Notes: generated by a model not told the origin, from the letters alone. DNA of 16,566 nt from Granulicella sp. UBA5172 (GCA_002413385.1 DHWW01000010.1:41365-57930), one strand, 5' to 3'. Counted from the stretch's first letter, positions 1 through 7,748 are shown. A program made the numbers and translations.

Positions 1-441
1 GTTCTGCTCCGGTGCCAGATCGAGAGCGTCTTTGAGCGACTGGCGAAAGAACCGCTTCCCATCCGGATCGAGTCCCTCGAAAACGAACGTCACGAGCCGA
101 ACCTCGCGCATCGGATCCAGAGGCGCATTCTCCGCGGCCGGGGTCGCGCCCCCCACTAGCCGAAACGACGTGATCTGCTGATCCGCGTTGTCTTCCTTGA
201 TATGAACCTGCTCCGGACGAATGTTCCGAACCGCGTGGCCATGCTGATCGCGGAAAACCATATCCAGAACCACTTCTTGCGACGTGATGCGCACGAACGG
301 AGCGGCATCCTGGTCTAAGCTTTGCTGAGCTTGGTTTGCGCTTTGCTGAGCCTGGTTTGAACTTTGCGCAGATTGACCCGACGCCGCCAGGCTGGACGAC
401 GCCAACAGCAGACCGGCGATAGCGGCGCAGAGCCGCAGCAT
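1..441 (-). CDS. VWFA-related acidobacterial protein, N-terminal part (cut by window edge)
   Basis: The frame is open from an ATG at 441 to the window edge (147 codons, no stop). Residues 1-22 or so form a signal peptide (MLRLCAAIAGLLLASSSLAA). A Q/N/S-rich linker follows, built from a 21-nt DNA repeat. From about residue 50 the pattern VVLDMVFRDQHGHAVRNIRPEQVHIKED matches in style the start of the VWFA-related Acidobacterial domain family (TIGR03436), in which a 'DxxGxxVxxL...DFxvxED' segment precedes a von Willebrand A fold. The VWA/MIDAS part would lie beyond the edge, so metal binding cannot be judged. A GGAGA about ten bases before the ATG can serve as ribosome site. Family members are exported and of unknown function; the family assignment is from recall of the pattern, not a search. 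Confidence 0.8.
   Translation of the reverse strand, partial: MLRLCAAIAGLLLASSSLAASGQSAQSSNQAQQSANQAQQSLDQDAAPFVRITSQEVVLDMVFRDQHGHAVRNIRPEQVHIKEDNADQQITSFRLVGGATPAAENAPLDPMREVRLVTFVFEGLDPDGKRFFRQSLKDALDLAPEQN
319..360. repeat. 21-nt tandem repeat inside the VWFA-related gene
   Basis: Two adjacent 21-nt units (319-339 and 340-360) differ at only two bases. On the minus strand they encode the repeated heptapeptide around NQAQQS in the linker after the signal peptide. The length of 21 keeps the frame, so copy number could vary without breaking the gene. Confidence 0.8.
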
Positions 442-479
442 GGTTTGGGCTCTCCGTAGGGAAACGGCATTGCATTGCA

Positions 480-501
480 GGTCAACCACCCCATAATGGG
501 G
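480..501 (-). promoter_or_regulatory. Possible promoter/operator of the VWFA-related gene
   Basis: Read on the minus strand, TTGACC (485-480) is a good -35-like hexamer 39 bases before the start codon, but the -10 position 17 bases on (TCCCTA) is poor. Directly upstream lies the 13-base palindrome CCCCATAATGGGG (489-501), which could be a repressor site. This is inference from motifs only. Confidence 0.25.
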
Positions 502-550
502 ACTCGCTAGCTGCCTCGTGTCCTGGAGTGGGCCCATGTTTCGGAATGTG

Positions 551-2281
551 CTACTTACCTTCATCACTCACCTCGATAGCGCGAACTTCCGCGTAATTCA
601 CCTTCGGAGAAAATCCCAGTACAAGCTTTCCCTGTCCGTTTGGCTTTAGCCCGTGAAACGTGCGAACAATGGGTCGATAGGCGCCGCCTGCCGCCTGATA
701 GATATCGAAGTCCTCCAGGAGCACAGAGCCGTTGCAGCTCACATCGAACAATCGACAGGCAGCCTGATCGCCGCAGTCGCCGCTTACGCTCGGCGAGCCG
801 AAATAGCTCTCCATAAAGTGCAACGTCACCGTGTAGCTGCCGGGCGGGACCGGGATCACGTAGCTGAAATTGCCAATGCGTTCCCCCCTGTAAAGCTCTG
901 GTACGCCTTGAGGCATGTCAGCCGAACTTGGGAATAGCACCCGGCCGTCAACGTAGTATTTGTCAGAACTCCAATTCACGCCGTCAGCATCCACAAATTC
1001 GGCCTTGCGGGCAGCGATCCGAATCGGTTTCATCTTTCCTGGAATTCCGGGGGTCAACTCAAGCGCGCTTAAAAACGGCGGCTCGGGATCAGGCAGGAAC
1101 TCGAGGTGCACCAGGCCGTCCGGTGCCGGAGAAACATCTTTGAAGACCCGGATATCCACGGCGGCCGGACCCGCGTCGGCAATCGCGTCGAAGCCGGTCA
1201 GAAGCGGCCTGCCATTCAGCTTGATACCGAAGTGGCGCAGGTTCTGGCTGCCTTCGGCTGCATTCGATTCCATGGTGCGCGCCGGATCTGCGAAGTAGAG
1301 TCGCAGTTCGTAGGTACCGGGAGGAACTGGAATGTCGTAGCGAAATTGGCTCTGCTGCTGTGACCCCCGCGAAGCTCTTGTCGCCCCTTCGCGGATGGTC
1401 TTGAACAGTTCGCCATTCGGCGTCAGTAATGAAGGCGAGCCGCTGTGCGACACTCCTCCTTCGTAAAAATTGTCCGCGTTCCACCGTGCGCCGCTCTTAT
1501 CCACTACGGGGGCGCCCGTTCTTCCGGCAATAATCCGCAGCCCTTCGGTCGAAGCCCACAGTTCCGGAGGATCCCCGCGCGACCCTCTGAGTCGTGCGGC
1601 TCGGTCTGGAGCTACACCGCTCACCGCGAACGCGATAAGCCAATTTTTCGCCGATGCGGGTGGCAGGCTGATAAAGAAAAGAATGCTTGCGAGCAGGCAA
1701 AGACTTGCAACCCTCAAGGCCGCGAGAGGGCCGTTGCGACCCGTAAAGGGAGCCCTGAACAGAATTCTCCGTGGCTGTTTCGCATCTGTCTGTGCTCGGA
1801 CCTCAGCGTGTGTTCGCGGGTGCTCCTCAAGGTGCAACTCCGCGTCAGGCTCAGCCTGGGCAACCGGTCGCGCCGGGGTTTCCGCCGCGCGCACTACGAA
1901 GTCCGGAAGGTAACGCCCCTTGGGAATGATGATGACCACAGGCTCGCCGCGGCCCTCGTTGGCAAAGTGATGTTCCAGCTTGAACCGAAGAAGTCGAGCC
2001 TGCGAGCGAACGATGTTGTCGTCGCCGGGATTGTAGCCGGGCACCCGCCCGAAAACATGGATGCCCACCTGCTGCTCCGTAGCGGCAGCAGGCTGGTCTT
2101 CCATTGCACATCGCAATACGTAAAACAGGAATTCGCGAAGTTTGGACGATCTCTCGAATGTGACACTACTGCCCACCCGGCAGACCAGTTCCGCCCGTGG
2201 GTCGGTGCCCCTGGGGAAAGAATGTATAGAACCCGATACTGGACTAGCGCCAGCTTTCATAAGGCCTTCGACCTCCATCAA
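551..2281 (-). CDS. Predicted membrane-anchored sugar sensor: regulatory domain, one TM segment, two malectin domains
   Basis: 576 residues. Residues about 28-130 form a domain recurrent in Acidobacteriota regulators, with the pattern SxxLxxFLxYVLR...IGxxVFGR...YNPGDDNIVRxxARxLRxKLxxxF...G...PVxIxIPKGRYxPDF; it is often predicted to be winged-helix-like. A proline/acidic linker and a basic stretch (RRILFR) precede one hydrophobic segment at about 188-210. Two malectin-like beta-sandwiches (PF11721 type) follow at about 249-411 and 420-572, each with the pattern (D/N)xxGxxWxxDxxYxxG and a 'VPPGxYxxxLxF' strand. Known malectin domains bind carbohydrate. The order suggests a ToxR/CadC-like one-component receptor with sensor outside and effector inside; that role is inference. 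The start is uncertain: TTG at 2281, ATG at 2278, or ATG at 2260, which has GGAGG 11 bases upstream. Confidence 0.8.
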   Translation of the reverse strand: MMEVEGLMKAGASPVSGSIHSFPRGTDPRAELVCRVGSSVTFERSSKLREFLFYVLRCAMEDQPAAATEQQVGIHVFGRVPGYNPGDDNIVRSQARLLRFKLEHHFANEGRGEPVVIIIPKGRYLPDFVVRAAETPARPVAQAEPDAELHLEEHPRTHAEVRAQTDAKQPRRILFRAPFTGRNGPLAALRVASLCLLASILFFISLPPASAKNWLIAFAVSGVAPDRAARLRGSRGDPPELWASTEGLRIIAGRTGAPVVDKSGARWNADNFYEGGVSHSGSPSLLTPNGELFKTIREGATRASRGSQQQSQFRYDIPVPPGTYELRLYFADPARTMESNAAEGSQNLRHFGIKLNGRPLLTGFDAIADAGPAAVDIRVFKDVSPAPDGLVHLEFLPDPEPPFLSALELTPGIPGKMKPIRIAARKAEFVDADGVNWSSDKYYVDGRVLFPSSADMPQGVPELYRGERIGNFSYVIPVPPGSYTVTLHFMESYFGSPSVSGDCGDQAACRLFDVSCNGSVLLEDFDIYQAAGGAYRPIVRTFHGLKPNGQGKLVLGFSPKVNYAEVRAIEVSDEGK

Positions 2282-2307
2282 AAGACTCTTGTGCTTGGAG
2301 GACCGAC

Positions 2308-2313
2308 ACTATA
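2308..2313 (-). promoter_or_regulatory. Possible -10 box of the malectin-domain sensor gene
   Basis: TATAGT on the minus strand lies 26 bases before the earliest start of the sensor gene. No convincing -35 is seen upstream, so this is a weak call. Confidence 0.25.
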
Positions 2314-2497
2314 GCATGCGCCCGCTACGATTCGCCAGCGGAACTTCATGCCCCTCCCGGAATCAAGCGATTACCCTCCTGGGCCGGCACGGCGTGTCCA
2401 ATTTATGCCCCCGCTGGCCGGATATGGGGACTGCCCGAGACCCCCTGCCCAGCCAGCGCGCGGACCCCAAGAATCCCTGCTCGATCAGAAAACTCTA

Positions 2498-2525
2498 TTC
2501 ACCCGTTTATCCGATGTTGTATTCT
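2498..2525 (+). promoter_or_regulatory. Possible promoter of the TPR gene
   Basis: TTCACC (2498-2503) and TATTCT (2520-2525) are separated by 16 bases, 55 bases before the first ATG of the TPR gene. The divergent 300-base gap 2282-2580 otherwise holds no gene I can support. Confidence 0.3.
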
Positions 2526-2580
2526 TAGCTCGCTTTCGGTCCAAAGCACCCGAACGTTCCATTCTTCCTGGCCCCAATCA

Positions 2581-3819
2581 ATGACGGAGTTGGCTATTTC
2601 AAAAATGAGGTTCAGTTGCAGCAGGATTGCTTGCTCACTTGCGCTCTTGTTGTGCGGGAGCCTCTCCTTCTGCTCCGAACAGGAGGCGGCAGCGAAGACG
2701 GGTGACGTGTCCCCCGCGCCGCACGCCTCCAGACCCGTAAATTCTGAGGGATTCCAGAAGGCCGCCGCCGCCGCACAGGCTGCCAGCGCGGACAATCGCT
2801 TTCCAGAGGCAATTCGGTTGTATGCGCGGGCCACCGAACTCAATCCGTCCTGGAGCGAGGGCTGGTGGCGTCTGGGCACTCTCCTGTTCGACGCCGGTCG
2901 GTATCGCGAATCCCGGGACGCGTTTACCCATTTCCTATCCGTGGAGCGGCGAGAGCCTGGGCCTGCTCTCGCCATGATCGGCCTCAGCGACTTTCATTTG
3001 AAGCGCTACCCCGAAGCCCTCTCGGCCACCGAACGCGGTATGAAACTGGGCTTGGGAGACAATCCGGATTTCGGCCAGGTCGTGCTCTACCACGATGGCG
3101 TGCTGCAGACCAAGCTGGGCCGGCCCGAAGTTGCCCTGCAGCGCCTTACTCTGGCCGCCAACAGGCTGGCGGCGGCGCACCCCGACTCATCCGCGCCCGC
3201 TGTGCTGGGAAATGAAGACCTGGTAGATGCCCTGGGCCTCGCCGCCTTGCGCATGCCAATGTTGCCCTCCGAGGTTCCAGATTCAGAAAAGCCGGTGGTT
3301 CGCCTGGCCGGCCAGGCCCAGGCCCAGATCGCACTTTCTGACCGCCCGGCTGCCGAGGTGCAGCTCAAGCAGCTGGTCGCTCTCTATCCCTCGCACCCGG
3401 GCGTCCATTCCATGTATGGGGTGTTCCTGACCAAGGAACATCCTCCGCTTGCCCTTGAGGAGTTCCGACGCGAAATTGAAGTCAGTCCCCACGACGCGGT
3501 AGCGCGCATTCAAATTGCCTTTGCCCTGCTCAATGTGGGGGATTACGAGCAAGGCGAACGCTATGCCAGCCAGGCTGTCGCGCTCGCGCCCAACGATTTC
3601 ATTGCGCACGTGGTTTGCGGGAGGCTACTGCTCGAGCTCGGCAAGACCGACCAGGCGCTGCAGCAATTGCGGACAGCGGTAAAGTTGGCGCCCAGCAGCG
3701 CCGATGCCCATTTCGCCTTGTCGCGCGCTCTTTCTCAATCGGGCCAGGCCACCGAAGCGGCACGGGAGCGGGAGGCATTCGAACACTTGAAAGCATTGGC
3801 TGAAGCGCACAATCCATAG
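2581..3819 (+). CDS. Exported tetratricopeptide-repeat (TPR) protein
   Basis: 412 residues from ATG 2581. A second ATG at 2605 (residue 9) gives a more typical signal peptide, MRFSCSRIACSLALLLCG, and may be the true start; neither has a good ribosome site. The hydrophobic stretch ends at SFC, a poor lipobox because F sits at -1, so a lipoprotein is possible but not supported. TPR helices are visible at about residues 58-160 (for example NRFPEAIRLYARATELNPSW and GRYRESRDAFTHFL) and about 240-400 (for example GDYEQGERYASQAVALAPND and GKTDQALQQLRTAVKLAPSS). TPR proteins act as protein-binding scaffolds. It is followed after 41 bases by the CRTAC1/ASPIC gene on the same strand. TPR and ASPIC genes are frequent neighbours in Acidobacteriota; a shared complex is inference. 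Confidence 0.85.
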   Translation: MTELAISKMRFSCSRIACSLALLLCGSLSFCSEQEAAAKTGDVSPAPHASRPVNSEGFQKAAAAAQAASADNRFPEAIRLYARATELNPSWSEGWWRLGTLLFDAGRYRESRDAFTHFLSVERREPGPALAMIGLSDFHLKRYPEALSATERGMKLGLGDNPDFGQVVLYHDGVLQTKLGRPEVALQRLTLAANRLAAAHPDSSAPAVLGNEDLVDALGLAALRMPMLPSEVPDSEKPVVRLAGQAQAQIALSDRPAAEVQLKQLVALYPSHPGVHSMYGVFLTKEHPPLALEEFRREIEVSPHDAVARIQIAFALLNVGDYEQGERYASQAVALAPNDFIAHVVCGRLLLELGKTDQALQQLRTAVKLAPSSADAHFALSRALSQSGQATEAAREREAFEHLKALAEAHNP

Positions 3820-3844
3820 CTTACGAGGTCAATCAACTCTGTGC

Positions 3845-3850
3845 TAGACT
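3845..3850 (+). promoter_or_regulatory. Extended -10 element, possible leaderless promoter of the CRTAC1 gene
   Basis: TGCTAGACT (3842-3850) is an extended -10 (TGn plus TAGACT, fitting TANNNT). Its last base is only ten bases before the ATG at 3861, so the transcript would begin at or next to the start codon. No Shine-Dalgarno sequence precedes this ATG, which agrees with leaderless initiation. Confidence 0.45.
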
Positions 3851-3860
3851 GGCGGCCACT

Positions 3861-5555
3861 ATGATCCACCTCATCCCCTTATCACCTGTTTCTGTGTTGG
3901 TTGCGTTCTCTCTGATCACGGCAGCTACGGCGGCCGCGCAGTCGAGCGCCGGCAGCAGCACCATTCGCTTTGAAGACATCACCGCGCAGTCTGGTCTCCA
4001 GTTTGTGGTGAATAATAGCGCCAGCGGCAACAAGAATCAGCCCGAGACCATGATCTCAGGCGTTGCCCTCATTGACTACGACAACGACGGATTCCTCGAT
4101 ATCTACCTGGTGAATGGCGCCTCTATTCCTTCCCTCAAAAAGGATTCGCCCAAGTTCTACAATCGCCTCTTTCACAACAACCATGACGGCACCTTTACCG
4201 ATGTAACCGAAAAGGCCGGCGTGGCAGGCGAAGGCTACGACATGGGCGTAGCCATTGGCGATTTCGATAATGACGGCCGGGAAGATATCTTCGTCGCAAG
4301 CGTGACTAAGAACCGCTTGTATCACAACAATGGTGACGGCACCTTTACCGATGTAACCGAGAAGGCCGGCCTCGATAACCCCATGTTCAAGGGCGAACGA
4401 ATGTGGGCCGCGGCAGCCGCGTGGGTCGACTACAATAACGACGGCAAGCTGGACCTGTTCGTGGCGAACTATTGCCGCTGGCAGGTCAACAAGGACCCGG
4501 TGTGCATGAATGGAGGCCGGCTGCGCGCCTACTGCCATCCCAAGTTCTACGAGTCGCTGCCTTCAACGCTTTACCGCAACAACGGAGATGGAACGTTCAC
4601 GGATGTCTCGCAGGAGATGGGCATCACCGGCAAGGTCGGCAAGGGCATGGGCATCGGCATCAATGATTACGATGGCGACGGTTACATGGACATCTTCGTC
4701 GCCAACGACAACATGCCTAACTCACTGTTTCATAACTTGAAGGGCAAAGGCTTCGAAGAAGTCGCCATGGATGCAGGCGTGGCTTACTCCGAAAGCGGCA
4801 AGGCCGTGTCAGGCATGGGCGCCGAGTTTCGCGATCTCGATAATGACGGGCTGCCGGACATCTGGCATACCGCGACAGAGCTGGAAACCTTCCCGCTGTT
4901 CCAGAATCACGGCAACGGAATCTTCCTCGACGTCACCGGTCGCAGCGGACTCGCTCGCTCCACGCTGCCGATGTCCGGATGGGCCAACGGAGTTGCGGAC
5001 TTCGACAATGATGGCCTGAAAGATCTGTTCGTGGCGCGCGGCAATGTGCTCGACAACATTCAGGAGTTTTCAAGCCGCACCTACGCGGAACCCAATTCGG
5101 TCTTCCGCAATCTTGGCCAGATGAAGTTTGAAGATGTGTCCGCGGAAGCGGGACCTGCCATGCAGGTTGCCGCTCCCTATCGCGGAGCCGCCATCGGAGA
5201 CCTCTTCAACACCGGTCACATGGACCTCGTAGTTACATCGCTGAATGGCAACGCGCGCATCCTGCGCAACACAACATCCAACGGCAATCACTGGGTGGCT
5301 TTCAAGCTGGCAGGCACAAAGAGCAACAAGATGGCCATCGGAGCGCAGGTCAAGATCACGACGCCCGACGGCAAGAGCCAGTACGACATTGTCTCTACCA
5401 GCGCGGGCGATGGAGATTCGCGCGACCCGAGGGCGCACTTCGGCCTCGCATCGTTCACCACTCTGAAGGAAGTCGACATCCGCTGGCCCAGCGGTGTCCA
5501 CCAGGTCCTCAAGGATGTTCCGGCCGACCAGATTCACCGCGTTGTCGAACCATAG
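3861..5555 (+). CDS. CRTAC1/ASPIC-UnbV family exported FG-GAP repeat protein
   Basis: 564 residues. Residues 1-26 form a signal peptide ending AATAAAQ. Six calcium-binding-type FG-GAP/VCBS loops are visible: DYDNDG (about 72), DFDNDG (134), DYNNDG (190), DYDGDG (269), DLDNDG (325) and DFDNDG (380), with a degenerate seventh (DLFNTG, about 447). Most are followed by (D/E)I or DLF strands and FxDVTxxAG units, the usual beta-propeller pattern. Residues about 475-560 form the UnbV/ASPIC domain (NHWVAFKLxG...GAQVKI...HFGLA...VDIRWPSG). The usual serine/glycine 'SGYLSQ'-like segment before 'DPRxHFGL' reads AGDGDSR here. Such proteins are extracellular, and the precise function is unknown. It lies between a TPR gene and a multihaem cytochrome gene on the same strand. 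Confidence 0.92.
   Translation: MIHLIPLSPVSVLVAFSLITAATAAAQSSAGSSTIRFEDITAQSGLQFVVNNSASGNKNQPETMISGVALIDYDNDGFLDIYLVNGASIPSLKKDSPKFYNRLFHNNHDGTFTDVTEKAGVAGEGYDMGVAIGDFDNDGREDIFVASVTKNRLYHNNGDGTFTDVTEKAGLDNPMFKGERMWAAAAAWVDYNNDGKLDLFVANYCRWQVNKDPVCMNGGRLRAYCHPKFYESLPSTLYRNNGDGTFTDVSQEMGITGKVGKGMGIGINDYDGDGYMDIFVANDNMPNSLFHNLKGKGFEEVAMDAGVAYSESGKAVSGMGAEFRDLDNDGLPDIWHTATELETFPLFQNHGNGIFLDVTGRSGLARSTLPMSGWANGVADFDNDGLKDLFVARGNVLDNIQEFSSRTYAEPNSVFRNLGQMKFEDVSAEAGPAMQVAAPYRGAAIGDLFNTGHMDLVVTSLNGNARILRNTTSNGNHWVAFKLAGTKSNKMAIGAQVKITTPDGKSQYDIVSTSAGDGDSRDPRAHFGLASFTTLKEVDIRWPSGVHQVLKDVPADQIHRVVEP
4172..4370. repeat. Near-identical 49-nt direct repeats, 150 nt apart, inside the CRTAC1 gene
   Basis: Bases 4172-4220 and 4322-4370 match except for three bases around 4180-4184 and one A/G change near 4211. 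Both encode HNNxDGTFTDVTEKAG. The DNA identity, including at synonymous positions, exceeds that of the other propeller repeats and points to recent duplication or gene conversion between blades. Confidence 0.75.
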
Positions 5556-5615
5556 GCCGCTTTCAAAATAACGGAATCGCGCGTGAGTTTGACGTCACGT
5601 TTCGCATAACCTTCA

Positions 5616-6923
5616 ATGGCTAGGCGCCTCTCAGAAACGAACGGACTCCGTCAGGTGAAGGAACCTCAAAAACGCGGGCGCTGGAATCTTCTACGTGGCC
5701 CCGTAGGAAGAGCGGCCTTGTATTTCGCCATGGCTCTGACTATCGGCAGGCCAGTATGTCTGTGCGCTCAAGAGGCCCAGGACGCGAAATCTCCCGGCGC
5801 GGGTGATTACGCCGGGGACAAGGCGTGCGCCGGGTGCCACGCGAAACAAGCCGCGGCCTATGAAACAACTCCCCACGCCCTGGACTCCAGCCTGCCCTCG
5901 GCAAAATCCATCCTGGGCGATTTCACGCCCGGCAAGGGTGTTTTGCGCACCAGCAATCCAAACCTGATCTACGCCATGATTGCCGCTCCCGACGGCTTCT
6001 ATCAGAGCGCGATTAACCTCGCTGATCCTCAGCACTCCTCCCCTGAGATGAAGCGCATTGATATCGTCATTGGCTCCGGACGCCACGGCCAAACGTATTT
6101 GCACTGGGATGAGAGTGACTTGTTCGAGCTGCCCGTGTCCTACTGGACCTATACCCATCAGTGGGCCGGCAGCCCGGGATATCCCGACGGAGAGATTCAC
6201 TGGGACCGACCCGTCGGCGCGCGGTGCCTGGAATGCCATGCCACTTACTTTGCTGCGCAGGGTCCCCCGCCTAATCGTTTCGTGAAGGAGAGCCTGACGC
6301 TCGGCATCGGCTGCGAACGATGCCACGGACCCGCCGCTCTCCACGTGGCGCGCGAGCATTCCGCCACTCCGCCAAAACCGGGTTCGGCTGAAGAGGCCAT
6401 CGTGAATCCCGCGCGACTGGTGCGCGATCGCCAGATCGGCCTTTGCGCACTCTGCCACGCCGGCGGGGGCACGCCCGTCAAACCAACGATGAGTTATGTG
6501 GCCGGCCAGGACCTCAGCGAGTATCTGAAGATCGTTCCGCCTCCGCCTGACGCGCGCATCGACGTGCATGGCAACCAGGTTGGCGCGCTGGAGCAAAGCA
6601 AGTGTTTCAGCTCAGGCAAGCTCACCTGCTCCACATGCCACAACGTGCACGAGACACAGGAGGATGCAACTTCCTACTCACGCCATTGTCTCGAGTGTCA
6701 CCAGGTAAAGCAGTGCGGGCGATACGGCACTGCCGGCGAGACCATTCGTGGAAAATGCGTTGAGTGCCATATGCCCCTCGGAAAATCCGGCGCCATCAAA
6801 GTGGCGAACTCTGGACAGGAGATGCAGGCAACGATGCGCGCCCATCGCATCGCGATTTATCCAGGGGCCGGGCCGCAATCCGACAGCCTGATTCCTGACA
6901 GCCGTCGCCGTTCCATTCGCTAA
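5616..6923 (+). CDS. Seven-haem c-type cytochrome, exported
   Basis: 435 residues. A long basic N-terminus (KRGRWNLLRGPVGR) leads into a hydrophobic segment at about 32-50, a signal peptide or signal anchor; the start may be later, and no clear ribosome site precedes ATG 5616. Seven CxxCH haem-binding motifs are visible at about residues 71 (CAGCH), 204 (CLECH), 233 (CERCH), 277 (CALCH), 338 (CSTCH), 358 (CLECH) and 381 (CVECH). The segment GSGRHGQTYLHW...LPVSYW...GYPDGE before the second haem is typical of the cytochrome c-554-like proteins that accompany TPR/ASPIC genes in Acidobacteriota. The end, MRAHRIAIYP and a short tail, is a common closing segment, but some relatives continue with TPR repeats. 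The accessory region starts right after the stop, so loss of a C-terminal part cannot be excluded. The role is probably periplasmic electron transfer; the partner is unknown. Confidence 0.9.
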   Translation: MARRLSETNGLRQVKEPQKRGRWNLLRGPVGRAALYFAMALTIGRPVCLCAQEAQDAKSPGAGDYAGDKACAGCHAKQAAAYETTPHALDSSLPSAKSILGDFTPGKGVLRTSNPNLIYAMIAAPDGFYQSAINLADPQHSSPEMKRIDIVIGSGRHGQTYLHWDESDLFELPVSYWTYTHQWAGSPGYPDGEIHWDRPVGARCLECHATYFAAQGPPPNRFVKESLTLGIGCERCHGPAALHVAREHSATPPKPGSAEEAIVNPARLVRDRQIGLCALCHAGGGTPVKPTMSYVAGQDLSEYLKIVPPPPDARIDVHGNQVGALEQSKCFSSGKLTCSTCHNVHETQEDATSYSRHCLECHQVKQCGRYGTAGETIRGKCVECHMPLGKSGAIKVANSGQEMQATMRAHRIAIYPGAGPQSDSLIPDSRRRSIR

Positions 6924-7046
6924 GCAGTCAGCCGCGCCCGTGGAACGTTTGATCGCCCAGACAAATTGAACCCGCATACCTCGGCCACAAATACTCCCAC
7001 CTCGGCCAGCTTCACTACACGACAATTTGCTCGCGTCTGGTTCACA

Positions 7047-7376
7047 GAATCCCTGCGCTTCCTCCAGCGGGTGAACGTCGCGGCGTTGCAGGTTTTCGAT
7101 TAGCTGCCATTCGAGCGCCTGTGCGTCGTCGATCTCGACGATTCGGGCGGGAATGGAAAAAAGTTCCGCAATCTGAGCGGCACGGAAGCGCCTTGCTCCC
7201 GCGACGATCTCGAAGCCTTCGTTGTTGGGTCGGACGGTGATGGGTTGAATGAGGCCATTGTGCTTGATGCTCTCGGCGAGTTCCCTGAGCTTGCCTTCAT
7301 CGAACGTGCGGCGGGGGTTGGTGGTGGATTCGTGGATGGTGTCGATGGCGAGGTATTGAAAGCGACCACTCATCAT
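7047..7376 (-). pseudogene. ParB/Spo0J-like partition protein, N-terminal fragment
   Basis: From the ATG pair at 7376/7373 the frame encodes a clear ParB N-terminal domain: IHESTTNPRRTFDEGKL, a GLIQPITVRPN segment, the motif IVAGARRFRAAQ (the family's GERRxRA nucleotide-binding box) and ENLQRRDVHPLEEAQGF. Similarity stops at 7047, where the helix-turn-helix DNA-binding half should begin. The frame then runs on without stop into the antisense of the cytochrome gene, which is meaningless. An upstream in-frame ATG at 7445 overlaps the stop of the peptidase fragment (TAATG) and would add a 23-residue hydrophobic leader; coupled translation from there is possible. Full-length ParB proteins are about 250-350 residues, so only roughly the first 110 remain. 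Confidence 0.75.
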
Positions 7377-7444
7377 CCGAATGCCGGCGAAGATCAGACC
7401 GCCGAAGCAAATGACAGCGCCGGCATAGACGGCGAACGTTTGCA

Positions 7445-7748
7445 TTAAGCCACCTTCGCCAGTTCTGCATCGGGCATCTCTGCCTCTGCTGCGGTGGGCG
7501 GCTGCAAGGCGGCAAGGATGACGCCGGAGGTCTGCTGGATGACTTCCAAGCTCTCGGCCAAATGAAGCGTTGCCGTGGTAAAGCTGGATATAGTCCGCGC
7601 TGGCTGAACCCGTCTCCAGTCCTACGGCCTTGCCGATGACAAAGGCGATGGCCTCGGCTTCCGTCTCCCGCACTACCTTGGTGGTCGTCGTGCGGCGTTC
7701 GGCCTTGTGTAACATCTCGTGCGCGAGTTCATGGACATCCGCGCACAC
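7445..7748 (-). pseudogene. ArdC/M78-type (ImmA/IrrE-like) metallopeptidase, C-terminal fragment with frameshift
   Basis: The piece holds the zinc-protease motif VHELAHEMLH (HExxH) and the downstream acidic helix TEAEAIAFVIGKAVGLETGSA, typical of the C-terminal M78-like domain of ArdC-family antirestriction proteins found on mobile elements. Upstream, the frame meets a TGA within about 75 bases and the N-terminal DNA-binding domain is missing. After QLYHGNAS one extra T in a TTT run (7560-7562) shifts the frame. Removing it restores LAESLEVIQQTSGVILAAL and an ending at a TAA (7447-7445), 38 codons on. It is therefore both truncated and frameshifted. A sequencing error could explain the frameshift but not the truncation. 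Confidence 0.75.

Noticed and set aside
1445..2314. 289-codon open frame on the plus strand opposite the malectin-domain gene
   Set aside because: The translation is basic and low in structure, with no domain, and it is wholly antisense to a gene with clear domains.
6678..7748. A single 356-codon minus-strand frame joining a peptidase, a ParB domain and a C-terminal part
   Set aside because: It is a fusion created by a one-base frameshift and by running past the end of ParB into the antisense of the cytochrome gene. I split it into two fragments.
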